In this document: positions 1 to 7,312 of the stretch, in pieces
Layout: every line of letters begins with the position of its first letter
Numbering within the stretch: position 1 is the stretch's first letter
From: Desulfobacterales bacterium
Lineage (GTDB): Bacteria; Desulfobacterota; Desulfobacteria; Desulfobacterales; Desulfosalsimonadaceae
Length of the DNA stretch: 9,156 nt
Assembly (NCBI GenBank): GCA_029933295.1
Contig: JAOZOL010000082.1
Span: 1 to 9,156, forward strand
Reading direction: 5' to 3'
The notes under the pieces: model-generated
What the model saw: the letters and a program-made list of their open reading frames with translations, nothing else
The model's database searches: none
Told to the model about the DNA's origin: nothing
Program-made: the position numbers and the translations under genes

Positions 1-90
1 GCCGTAGCCGGATAATGAATTTTCACCCATAATTCTTTGACAGATACCAAACCCTTTTCGCTCCCAGTAGAAAAAATAAAAATTTAACTC

Positions 91-95
91 AGGAG
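91..95 (+). promoter_or_regulatory. Shine-Dalgarno of the FAD oxidoreductase gene
   Basis: AGGAG ends six bases before the ATG at 102 and fixes that start. The 90 bases before it are AT-rich and hold no complete gene. A TTGACA lies at 37-42, but no -10 box sits at a usual distance after it. GATAAT at 11-16 resembles a -10 box whose -35 region would be largely outside the window. The gene may equally be read from an upstream operon. Confidence 0.8.
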
Positions 96-101
96 AAAAA
101 T

Positions 102-1598
102 ATGCAGACCTATGATGTCATTGTCATCGGCGCGGGTAATGCCGGTCTGACGGCCGCGGCCACGTTGTCTCAAAAAGGATTGAATGTTCTGCTGCTGGAA
201 CGGCATAACATCCCAGGGGGGAGCGCCACCAGCTTTTGCCGGGGACGCTTTGAATTTGAAGTAGCGCTTCATCAGCTTTCCGGTATCGGGACCCCTGAAA
301 AACCGGGGCCCCTGCGATCAACCCTGGATCAGCTCGGAGTGATGGGAGACCTTGAATTCGTCCCCATGACGGATCTCTACCGGGTGGTGATCGCGGACAA
401 GATTGATATCACCCTTAAGCCTGATCTCCCGCAGGTCATCGCGGAACTCCAGCACCATTTCCCCCATGAAAAAAACGGCATCAAGGATTTTTTCGATCTG
501 CTGTACAATTTTTTCCTTCAGGTCATAAACGTCTTTTATCTCAAAGACCCGGAAACCAGCCGTGAAAAATACCCCCTTTATTTCCAGTATGCCTTAAAAA
601 ATACAGAAGAAGTAATGGCACAGTTTATATCAGACCCTTTGCTTCAGATGGTTTTATCTCCTTATGCGACTTACGTCGGTGTGGGGCCTTCTAAAATGGC
701 ATTTGCAGACCTGGCGGCCATGTTTTTTTCTTACATCGAATTTTTACCGTTTCATCTTAAAGGCGGTTCCCAGGCGCTTTCAAACGCCCTGGCCGATAAA
801 ATCATTCAAAACAACGGAACCATCCATTACAATTGCGGGGTGAAACAGATTCTTGTTGAAAACGGTGCGGTGCAGGGTGTTATCACTGAAACAGGAGAAA
901 AGATCGAAACTCATCATATAATTTCAAACGCATCCAAATTCAGCACCTACGTGGAACTTATCGATGACATCCATGTGCCAGATACCGTAACTGACGAGCT
1001 GCGACAGTGTTCTCACAGTCCGTCAGCGTTTACCCTGTATCTGGGCCTTGATTGTGAACCGGCACAAGTCGGAATAACCGAATCCAGTAATTTTCTGTTA
1101 TCCGGAACCCATATGAAAACCTCGTTTGCCCGTATGAGAGATCTGGATATTGACAAACGAGACGGCATGATGCTTTCCTGCTATAACCTCATTGATCCGG
1201 GGTTTTCACCCCCCGGAACCTGCCAGGTGGCACTCGTTACGCTAAAATACGGTGAGCCATGGCTGAAAGTTCCGCCCGGCCAATATGCATCTGAAAAATA
1301 TCGAGTGGCCGACAACATGCTGGCTGCTGCGGAAACTTATTTTCCCGGTTTGCGAGACCATATTGAAGAAATCGAGATTGCCACCCCCTTAACCCACATG
1401 CGTTACCTTGGGACCCCCACCGGGTCCATCTATGGGTTTGAAAATTTCTTAAAAGATTCAGAGCTGTTTATTCCCAACCAGGCGCATATTAAGGGACTTT
1501 ATTGTGCGGGAGGCTCGGTGGGGTTGTGCGGATTCCAGCCCACACTTGATTCCGGGGTGCAGACAGCCAGAATGCTGCTTAGCGAAAAAGCTGCTTAA
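102..1598 (+). CDS. CrtI/retinol-saturase-like FAD-dependent oxidoreductase
   Basis: The 498-residue protein belongs to the large phytoene desaturase/prolycopene isomerase/retinol saturase family (COG1233 type). The N-terminus carries a Rossmann FAD site: GAGNAG at residues 10-15, the ribose-binding acidic pair E33-R34, then PGGSA at 38-42. The C-terminal FAD motif is the segment GLYCAGGSVG followed by GFQPTLDSG, as expected near the end of the family. The length is normal and no signal peptide is seen. The 15-base gap to an NAD(P)H/[2Fe-2S] reductase suggests the pair works together, so the enzyme may reduce (saturate) a C=C bond or isomerise a polyene rather than desaturate. That direction is inference. 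No carotenoid gene lies nearby, so the substrate is unknown. The fold and cofactor are secure; the exact reaction is not. Confidence 0.93.
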   Translation: MQTYDVIVIGAGNAGLTAAATLSQKGLNVLLLERHNIPGGSATSFCRGRFEFEVALHQLSGIGTPEKPGPLRSTLDQLGVMGDLEFVPMTDLYRVVIADKIDITLKPDLPQVIAELQHHFPHEKNGIKDFFDLLYNFFLQVINVFYLKDPETSREKYPLYFQYALKNTEEVMAQFISDPLLQMVLSPYATYVGVGPSKMAFADLAAMFFSYIEFLPFHLKGGSQALSNALADKIIQNNGTIHYNCGVKQILVENGAVQGVITETGEKIETHHIISNASKFSTYVELIDDIHVPDTVTDELRQCSHSPSAFTLYLGLDCEPAQVGITESSNFLLSGTHMKTSFARMRDLDIDKRDGMMLSCYNLIDPGFSPPGTCQVALVTLKYGEPWLKVPPGQYASEKYRVADNMLAAAETYFPGLRDHIEEIEIATPLTHMRYLGTPTGSIYGFENFLKDSELFIPNQAHIKGLYCAGGSVGLCGFQPTLDSGVQTARMLLSEKAA

Positions 1599-1600
1599 AA

Positions 1601-1606
1601 AAGGAG
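1601..1606 (+). promoter_or_regulatory. Shine-Dalgarno of the ferredoxin-type reductase gene
   Basis: AAGGAG sits seven bases before ATG 1614 and begins just after the TAA stop (1596-1598) of the preceding gene. This compact junction supports translation from one mRNA. Confidence 0.85.
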
Positions 1607-1613
1607 AAATCAC

Positions 1614-2771
1614 ATGCGACAGAACATCATCAAACAGCTTGACGGATATGATGAGGTGCTCAGGGAAATCGAAACCTCCCGCAGATACAATATCGACGTA
1701 ACAGCGGATAAAGGAGAAGCTGCTTCCTATATTAACAGGCTTCATCCGGAAAAGCTTGATCTGAAAATAAACCGGATCATCGATCAAACGCCATCCACCA
1801 AAACCCTGCGTCTGATTCCAGTAAATCAGAATCTGCCGCCATTTCAGGCCGGTCAATATATAACGATCTACCTTGAAACAGACGGCATCCGGACCGGACG
1901 GCCGTACAGCATTTCATCTGCTCCCAACCAGACCGGCTATTACGATATAACAGTTCGTCGAATGCCAAACGGACTGGCGTCCAATTATCTGCTTGATGCG
2001 GTTAAACCGGGGGATTTGCTCCAAAGCTCCGGGCCGAATGGTCATTTTGTTTATAATCCCATTATTTTTGACAAGACGCTGGTTTTCATTGCAGGTGGAA
2101 GCGGTATCACCCCGTTTATGAGCATGATCCGGGAAATCACGGATCGCGGACTCGACCGCGACGTTTATCTGTTTTATGGGAATAAATCTTTAAATAATAT
2201 TATCTTTCATGAAGAATTAACCGGATTGTCTTGTCAGTTTGAAAATATCCATTATATACCGGTGATCGAAAATCCCGATTCAGGTTATGGGGGCATAAGC
2301 GGATTTATCACCGGAGATATTATTAAAAATAGAATCAAGGATATTAGAAATAAAACGTTCATGTTGTGCGGTCCCCCGGCATTGTATTCGTTTTGCATGG
2401 CCGAACTTGAAAAAATCGGTGTGCCGTCAAAAAAAATAAAACAGGAGATTTACGGAGAACCGGTCAACATCTGGCAATCACCCGGATGGCCTGAAAATGT
2501 AAATCCAGATGATGTGTTTACCGTAACAATCAAAGGCGGCGGCAGCTTCGCTGCCAGGGCCGGCGACTCCCTGCTCACTTCCCTTGAAAAATTCGGAATC
2601 ATTCAGCCGTTTCTCTGCCGCTCCGGAGAATGCAGCCTGTGCCGGACCAAAATCATTTCCGGCAAAGTATATCAACCTCCCGAATCGCTGGTGCGTAAAT
2701 CCGACCTTCAATTCGGTTATGTACATTCCTGTGTATCCTATCCGCTGGAAAACCTGGAAATTATGATTTGA
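1614..2771 (+). CDS. NAD(P)H:FAD/[2Fe-2S] ferredoxin-type electron-transfer reductase
   Basis: The 385-residue protein is a three-module electron-transfer chain of the ferredoxin-reductase superfamily, like the reductase subunits of oxygenases and the HCP reductase. A roughly 47-residue N-terminal extension has no motif I recognise. The FAD domain has the RPYS signature at residues 96-99. The NAD(P) domain has GGSGITP at 161-167 and CGPP at 252-255. The C-terminal plant-type ferredoxin has C335, C340, C343 and C373, the C-x4-C-x2-C-x29-C pattern that binds a [2Fe-2S] cluster. It most likely moves electrons from NAD(P)H through FAD to the cluster and then to a partner, the obvious candidate being the adjacent FAD oxidoreductase. 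No oxygenase component is present here. The cofactor assignment is firm; the partner is inferred from the operon. Confidence 0.93.
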   Translation: MRQNIIKQLDGYDEVLREIETSRRYNIDVTADKGEAASYINRLHPEKLDLKINRIIDQTPSTKTLRLIPVNQNLPPFQAGQYITIYLETDGIRTGRPYSISSAPNQTGYYDITVRRMPNGLASNYLLDAVKPGDLLQSSGPNGHFVYNPIIFDKTLVFIAGGSGITPFMSMIREITDRGLDRDVYLFYGNKSLNNIIFHEELTGLSCQFENIHYIPVIENPDSGYGGISGFITGDIIKNRIKDIRNKTFMLCGPPALYSFCMAELEKIGVPSKKIKQEIYGEPVNIWQSPGWPENVNPDDVFTVTIKGGGSFAARAGDSLLTSLEKFGIIQPFLCRSGECSLCRTKIISGKVYQPPESLVRKSDLQFGYVHSCVSYPLENLEIMI

Positions 2772-2844
2772 AAGGTTGGGTTCCGGCGTAAACGGCGCCA
2801 GTCCTAAACATACGGTAAGGATTACAAAAATTGTTACAGACCTT

Positions 2845-4089
2845 CTAAGGCACGAAATCAAATACTGTATTTCTCACATAAGCCACAAATTCAAACAGCC
2901 AGGCGACATCCGCTCCAGCCCTGTGCGGAATATCGGTTTTTGCTGAAAATTCTTCAAGAAGATCAGTGAACTTCATTTTAGGGGATGTGGCTTTGATCAT
3001 CTTGTCTAAAAAATATTTTAGGTTTTTAATCCGAATCAATCCCGGATCATAACCGGAATCTTTGAGCAGTCGGTCTTTCCACATATTATCATATCGCGGT
3101 TCATCCGAATATAATGTCTTTCCGGCCAACTCTTTTACCATTATTTCAGCAACGCGCTTTGGATCTTCACCTTTTTTGATTAGTTTATCTCTTGGTATAC
3201 CATGGAATTCCGAACTTCTGGGATCCCAGTCCGTCCAATCATTCATTCTCTCGGGATTCAACAAAAATGAAGTTACGGGGTGCCTGCCGTCTCCCCAGGC
3301 CACTTCAATTGGATAAGACTCTTTGCTAAGGCCGGATGCTTCAAAATCGATAATATACATGGACTGCCGGTACAACTTCTTTTGAAGCTTTTTCTCTGCG
3401 GTAATTTCGAATTCAACATCATCATACATTTTTTTAAAACTGTTGAGTTCCTGTTTATTCATGAATGCCTTAACCTCACTGAGGCTAAATGATATGGAAT
3501 TTGCAATTAATGTTTTTAAAATTTTGATTATATCCAAGCGGTCGCATAATCCCTTTTCTGTGCGCGGAATTTTGTAATACCGGTTCAACTTTAATGCAAT
3601 TAAGTATTCGGGCTTTACAATATCAATCTTTGAATCCCCATATCTAAATATATTTGTCGTTTGTTTCTTGTTTTCCAGAATGTGCCGGATCAATTTTTTC
3701 TTCAGCGGCGTACTTTCAGTGGATAAAAAATCAACATAAATACCTGTGCTTTTATGCTTCAGGCTGTGGTTGACCGAGTCTGAATCCGTAAAATATTTTT
3801 CCAGATTTTTTAAAGCGTCTTCGGGCAGGTCATCTGCAAGAAACGCCTCAAAATCAGTTTCTGATAATAAAATATCCACATCATACGTCACCCGCGGCCT
3901 GATCGGCGGACGAATGTATTTTGATGCTGCAATTGCGCCGACGAGCACGGCATTTGGATAAATTTTTACAACATCAACGATGACATGGTTAAATCCGCTG
4001 CCGGGCTTATTTCTGTGATAATTGAGGAAAAGTTCATCCTCGAGTAATTCATCCTGCTCATCATCGTATTGTAAATATTTTTTGCTCAT
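2845..4089 (-). CDS. Nucleotidyltransferase-DEDDh exonuclease fusion protein
   Basis: The 414-residue protein has two enzyme halves. Residues about 35-195 resemble AbiEii/MenT-type nucleotidyltransferases: VGAIAAS at 50-56, a T68-Y-D70-V-D72 metal motif, a likely third aspartate D120, K167, and the family's K179...D183-x2-D186 helix. Residues 244-414 form a DnaQ/RNase T-like 3'-5' exonuclease with all DEDDh residues: D248 and E250 (IIDFEASG), D334 (SDEPRYD), and H389 with D394 (HRAGAD). In known relatives the first domain adds nucleotides to RNA 3' ends or to other targets, and the second trims 3' ends; the targets here are unknown. The ATG at 4089 has no good Shine-Dalgarno, but no other early Met exists. 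The gene is convergent with the reductase, 73 bases away, and parts of it look AT-richer than its neighbours. I see no antitoxin or AbiEi partner. The two domains are clear; the biological role is not. Confidence 0.88.
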   Translation of the reverse strand: MSKKYLQYDDEQDELLEDELFLNYHRNKPGSGFNHVIVDVVKIYPNAVLVGAIAASKYIRPPIRPRVTYDVDILLSETDFEAFLADDLPEDALKNLEKYFTDSDSVNHSLKHKSTGIYVDFLSTESTPLKKKLIRHILENKKQTTNIFRYGDSKIDIVKPEYLIALKLNRYYKIPRTEKGLCDRLDIIKILKTLIANSISFSLSEVKAFMNKQELNSFKKMYDDVEFEITAEKKLQKKLYRQSMYIIDFEASGLSKESYPIEVAWGDGRHPVTSFLLNPERMNDWTDWDPRSSEFHGIPRDKLIKKGEDPKRVAEIMVKELAGKTLYSDEPRYDNMWKDRLLKDSGYDPGLIRIKNLKYFLDKMIKATSPKMKFTDLLEEFSAKTDIPHRAGADVAWLFEFVAYVRNTVFDFVP

Positions 4090-4128
4090 TAATTCACTGT
4101 CAGTTGGATTGTTGAAATTAATTCATTC

Positions 4129-4137
4129 ATTATACCA
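4129..4137 (-). promoter_or_regulatory. Extended -10 promoter of the NTase-exonuclease gene
   Basis: Read on the minus strand this is TGGTATAAT: a perfect TATAAT with the TGn extension. The 17-base-upstream hexamer GTCAAT is a poor -35, which is typical when an extended -10 drives recognition. Transcription would start near 4122, giving a leader of about 33 bases before ATG 4089. The gene can therefore be expressed separately from the amidohydrolase upstream. Confidence 0.6.
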
Positions 4138-4144
4138 GGATTAT

Positions 4145-4181
4145 TACCTGAATTGACCATAGGCACTCTTGACCCCAGGTA
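4145..4181. repeat. Short inverted and direct repeats upstream of the NTase-exonuclease promoter
   Basis: A 6-base inverted repeat, TACCTG at 4145-4150 and CAGGTA at 4176-4181, flanks a 25-base spacer. Inside it TTGACC occurs twice, at 4153-4158 and 4169-4174, 16 bases apart. A further CAGG (4136-4139) pairs with the CCTG at 4147-4150 and overlaps the promoter's TG extension. Placement just upstream of a strong -10 fits an operator, but arms this short can arise by chance. Confidence 0.3.
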
Positions 4182-4187
4182 CTGAGT

Positions 4188-5777
4188 CTAAATTTTTTCC
4201 TTTTTGCCGGCCAATCCATTCCAGAGCATTCCCATAATGCCCATCCCGGATTGATATGCTTTCCCGCCCAGGAACAACTTTTCCACCTTTAATGAACGAA
4301 GATCTTCCGGCTTCATGCTTAAGGGGTCCTGATTCAGGATTACCATATCCGCAATTTTCCCTTTTTCCAGACTGCCGCGATCCTTTTCATCAAAACTTGT
4401 CCGGGCAACTTCACATGTGTACATTTTCAGCGCATCAATAATGGAAACAGATTCATCCGGGTCATAGGGGTGATTACAAGCCCCGTATATTCCTTCGATG
4501 GGATCAGGGTATGTTACCGGCGCGTCTGACCCGCCGCTGACATGGATTCCGGCCTTTAAAAGCGTTTTCAAAGGAGAGCCCTTTTTAACGCGTTCCCCCA
4601 AAATTTCCTCCAAATATGAAACCGGCTCCAGAGGGCTTATCAAAAATGAAGGCTGAAGGGTAATCCCGATACCAAGGTCGGCAATTTTTTTCATGTCTTT
4701 TTCCGTGATAAGACATGCGTGAATGATTGTATGCCTGTGATCTTTTCTGGGATGATCCAGCAATGCGGCTTCAATTGCCTTTACGGCACGGGATACCGCC
4801 GCATCCCCAATGGCATGCATTTCAATCTGAAGGCCTTCACGATTTGCTTTTTTTGCAAATTCAATGACCTCATCTTCCTCCTGAAACAGAATGCCTTTAT
4901 TCTTCGCATCATTGCTGTACGGTTCATGCAGAGCGGCGTCACAGGCGCCGAAACACCCGTCAAGGGCGGTGGCAAAACATCCGCCTATTCGGGGGAGTTT
5001 GCGTTTTAATACTTTTTCCACTTCCATGGTCTGAAAAAACAGCCGTGTCTGAAACCGGGTTTTCTTTGTTATTGCACGGGCAATCAGGCTAACGAGAGTG
5101 ACATCAAGATCTTTGGGAAAACCGATTCCTTCTGTGGCATGAATCATGCCCACCCCTTTTTCCGCCAGAAGATCAAAACTTTTTATGATGCTGTTTAAAA
5201 GATCCAGCGGAGGAACCAGTGATGCGGCATAATCAGTACCAGCCAGATATGATTCATTAAATAAATGTCCTTTATCTGCATCAAACCCGCGCAGGCCTTT
5301 AACACTTTCTGGAAATTTTTCCATCATTTTACTGTTAAAAACTGCGGAATGGCCATCATAGCAAATAATAATCAAGGGAATATCCGGGCACACGTCATCG
5401 AGTTCATTGCGGCAGATTAACCGCTTTTCCTTAACACTGTGTTTGGATACCCCAAAGGCGATAACGGCCTTCTTTTTTTTGCTTTCAGCCATTTTTGTTC
5501 GAATTATCTGCTGGAGCTCGCTGATATCTTTTGCTTCTCTCACATCAAAATAAGAAACTGCAATCAATGCCCAGTTGGAAAAATGCATATGACCGTCTCC
5601 AAAAGACGGCATCAGTACACGATTGCCCAGTTCAACGACATTGGAAGTATCGACGTTTGAATACCCGGTCGGCAGAGAATTTCCCAGAAAGGCAATCCGT
5701 CCCTGATCTTCAACCAGATACTCATAATTATTGTTGTCTTTATCTAAAGAGATTATTTTTCCATGATAAATTTGCAT
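4188..5777 (-). CDS. YtcJ-like amidohydrolase (amidohydrolase family 3)
   Basis: The 529-residue protein is a metal-dependent hydrolase of the YtcJ/NfdA type (amidohydrolase family 3). A small beta-sandwich segment opens it (residues 1-55). The TIM-barrel then shows the metal site in order: H63-M-H65 after D61-G62, H321 in HAIGD, H353 in IIHACL and D418 in GGSDAP. The KIADMVILNQDPL stretch (474-486) is the usual return to the sandwich domain. Length is typical. Relatives hydrolyse N-substituted formamides or other C-N bonds, but most are uncharacterised, so no substrate is claimed. No signal peptide is present, so it is likely cytoplasmic. The ATG at 5777 follows a weak GGATGG-like ribosome site. 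It lies 78 bases after the HD-GYP gene in the same direction, with no clear terminator or promoter between them, so read-through is possible. Confidence 0.92.
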   Translation of the reverse strand: MQIYHGKIISLDKDNNNYEYLVEDQGRIAFLGNSLPTGYSNVDTSNVVELGNRVLMPSFGDGHMHFSNWALIAVSYFDVREAKDISELQQIIRTKMAESKKKKAVIAFGVSKHSVKEKRLICRNELDDVCPDIPLIIICYDGHSAVFNSKMMEKFPESVKGLRGFDADKGHLFNESYLAGTDYAASLVPPLDLLNSIIKSFDLLAEKGVGMIHATEGIGFPKDLDVTLVSLIARAITKKTRFQTRLFFQTMEVEKVLKRKLPRIGGCFATALDGCFGACDAALHEPYSNDAKNKGILFQEEDEVIEFAKKANREGLQIEMHAIGDAAVSRAVKAIEAALLDHPRKDHRHTIIHACLITEKDMKKIADLGIGITLQPSFLISPLEPVSYLEEILGERVKKGSPLKTLLKAGIHVSGGSDAPVTYPDPIEGIYGACNHPYDPDESVSIIDALKMYTCEVARTSFDEKDRGSLEKGKIADMVILNQDPLSMKPEDLRSLKVEKLFLGGKAYQSGMGIMGMLWNGLAGKKEKI

Positions 5778-5855
5778 TGTTTTAATCCATCCCTTAAATT
5801 CTTTGATTATTTAAAAAAGCAGACCATTTGAACCTGATAAAAATAATTGTATTTT

Positions 5856-7292
5856 TCAGCCGGTTTCGGCCAGGAAAAACTCCGATGGCTGGACCCCTAT
5901 GGAAGCCGGATGGATACTTTTAACAACATTTCGCAGAAATTGCTTTGTATCAGGAGCCCGTTCTGATAAATCAAGAAGCCCGACAGCTGACACGCCCCCC
6001 TGTCCATCTTTTTCCATTACCAACACCAGAGGCCGGGTCCTTTCAGTTTCGTCCGGATAATCCTTGACAAGGACGACTTCACCGGTGTCGAGTTTCAATA
6101 CCGAACCGATGGGGTACAACCCCATCATGTTAATAAAAATTTTCAACAAAATCGGATCAAAATCTTTTCCTGCTTTGCTCCACATAAGACTCAGGGCCTC
6201 GGTCGGCACAAACTCTCTGGTGCGATAGACTCTATGCGAAGTCAGCGCGTCATAACTGTCTGCGATTTGCAATATCCGGCCAAACAAAGTTTGTTTTTTA
6301 CTGTAAATAATCTTGGGATAACCTGTTAAATTATAGTTTAAGTGATGTTCAAAAGGCCCCAGCACAATTCTGGATTTCAGGGCATGGGGGGCATTTAGTT
6401 TCAAAATCCTTAGCACTCCTGTTAATGGGTGCTTGCGCATTTGTGAAGTTTCCGTATTATCCAGTTTACCCGTTTTATACAAAATTTCCTTGGACACCTC
6501 CACTTTGCCTATGTCGTGAAACATTCCGCAAATACCGAGATGTTCAATATGAACCTTCGACAGTCCGATATGTCTGCCTAAAATCATGGAAAGCAGGGCA
6601 ACATTCACGGAATGGGTATACGTGTAGTCATCATAATCGCGTATGGTTGTTAAACCCAAAAAAAGCGATTCCTCTTCCATAATCATATCCGCCATGGACT
6701 GGACCAGCCGCCTTGCCTTCCGAACACCGGAAATACTTTTTCTGGAAACTTTAGCAGCCACTTCCATCAGATCAGAAACCGTGTGTTTATATAACTGCCT
6801 TGCCTGTTCTTTTTTTTGAAATTCAAAACCAGACGTTGCTTCATCCACTTCCTGAATAGCTTCAACCCAGGTAATATCATTTTTATTCAGTTGTGTTGTC
6901 AGCCAGGCTGAAGGATCATCCTGGACGGATGACTCATTGCTAAGACGTGTAAAGGTCAATAAATCATTAAGCGACGCATCAGTAGCCAGTCTTAAAAACC
7001 GAAACCCCTGAAGTTTCCGTTCTGAAAAATAGTCTATCATCTCGTTGATCAGCTGAAGCGATTTTCTCCGGTAAAGAAGCTTTTCGCCTTGAAAATAAAT
7101 TCTTGCACGCCATATCTGAACTTCAAATTCACCCGTTCCTGCCATATCAGAAAGTACATTTTTAAACCGTAAAACGCTCTCTTGCAGTAATTGATTGTTG
7201 TCACTATGAATTTTGATGGTGTGAATTACACGATGAAAGGCAATGATAAATTTTTCACCCATCACGGTCAGATGTGTTTGTTTATCTGTCAA
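5856..7292 (-). CDS. HD-GYP domain phosphodiesterase with an N-terminal domain shared with its neighbour
   Basis: HD-GYP proteins hydrolyse cyclic di-GMP (or related cyclic dinucleotides) to pGpG or GMP with a bi- or trinuclear metal site. In this 478-residue protein the catalytic domain spans about residues 218-370: H227 (YTHSVN), H259-D260 with K263 (FHDIGK), H288 (KHPL), H316-H317, G324-Y325-P326 and D345 (IADSYDAL). The metal ligands are intact, but the signature reads HHLNYNLTGYP instead of the usual HHE..DGSGYP form. Residues 12-120 form a sensor-like domain resembling that of the HEAT-repeat neighbour. A short C-terminal segment (about 393-430) follows the catalytic domain. No membrane segment or response-regulator receiver is seen. 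The start is TTG at 7292, supported by AAGGAG. The gene is 20 bases after the HEAT gene, consistent with co-transcription. Confidence 0.92.
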   Translation of the reverse strand: MTDKQTHLTVMGEKFIIAFHRVIHTIKIHSDNNQLLQESVLRFKNVLSDMAGTGEFEVQIWRARIYFQGEKLLYRRKSLQLINEMIDYFSERKLQGFRFLRLATDASLNDLLTFTRLSNESSVQDDPSAWLTTQLNKNDITWVEAIQEVDEATSGFEFQKKEQARQLYKHTVSDLMEVAAKVSRKSISGVRKARRLVQSMADMIMEEESLFLGLTTIRDYDDYTYTHSVNVALLSMILGRHIGLSKVHIEHLGICGMFHDIGKVEVSKEILYKTGKLDNTETSQMRKHPLTGVLRILKLNAPHALKSRIVLGPFEHHLNYNLTGYPKIIYSKKQTLFGRILQIADSYDALTSHRVYRTREFVPTEALSLMWSKAGKDFDPILLKIFINMMGLYPIGSVLKLDTGEVVLVKDYPDETERTRPLVLVMEKDGQGGVSAVGLLDLSERAPDTKQFLRNVVKSIHPASIGVQPSEFFLAETG

Positions 7293-7299
7293 GGAACTA

Positions 7300-7305
7300 C
7301 TCCTT
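7300..7305 (-). promoter_or_regulatory. Shine-Dalgarno supporting a TTG start for the HD-GYP gene
   Basis: AAGGAG on the minus strand lies seven bases before TTG 7292-7290. The next ATG (residue 11) has no comparable site. This favours the TTG start. Confidence 0.75.
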
Positions 7306-7312
7306 TTTCTAT

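Noticed and set aside
37..42. TTGACA as a -35 box for the FAD oxidoreductase gene
   Set aside because: No -10-like hexamer lies 16-19 bases downstream; that stretch is GC-containing (GCTCCC).
2772..2844. Possible shared terminator between the convergent reductase and NTase-exonuclease genes (GGCGT/GCGCC hairpin at about 2784-2798)
   Set aside because: The stem is four pairs plus a wobble, with no T-run after it on either strand. A second candidate, ACAA-AAA-TTGT, is too short. No terminator can be supported.
2845..4089. Classic two-gene AbiEi/AbiEii toxin-antitoxin system
   Set aside because: There is no adjacent winged-helix AbiEi-like antitoxin; both neighbours are metabolic genes. Only the nucleotidyltransferase domain resembles AbiEii.
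4151..4187. REP-like or transposase-associated repeat suggested by the TTGACCCC stretch
   Set aside because: Only one copy with no strong stem is present, and no transposase gene lies nearby. The short repeats are listed only as a possible operator.
5778..5855. Separate promoter for the amidohydrolase gene
   Set aside because: AT-rich hexamers such as TAAATA occur, but none pairs with a -35 box at a normal distance.
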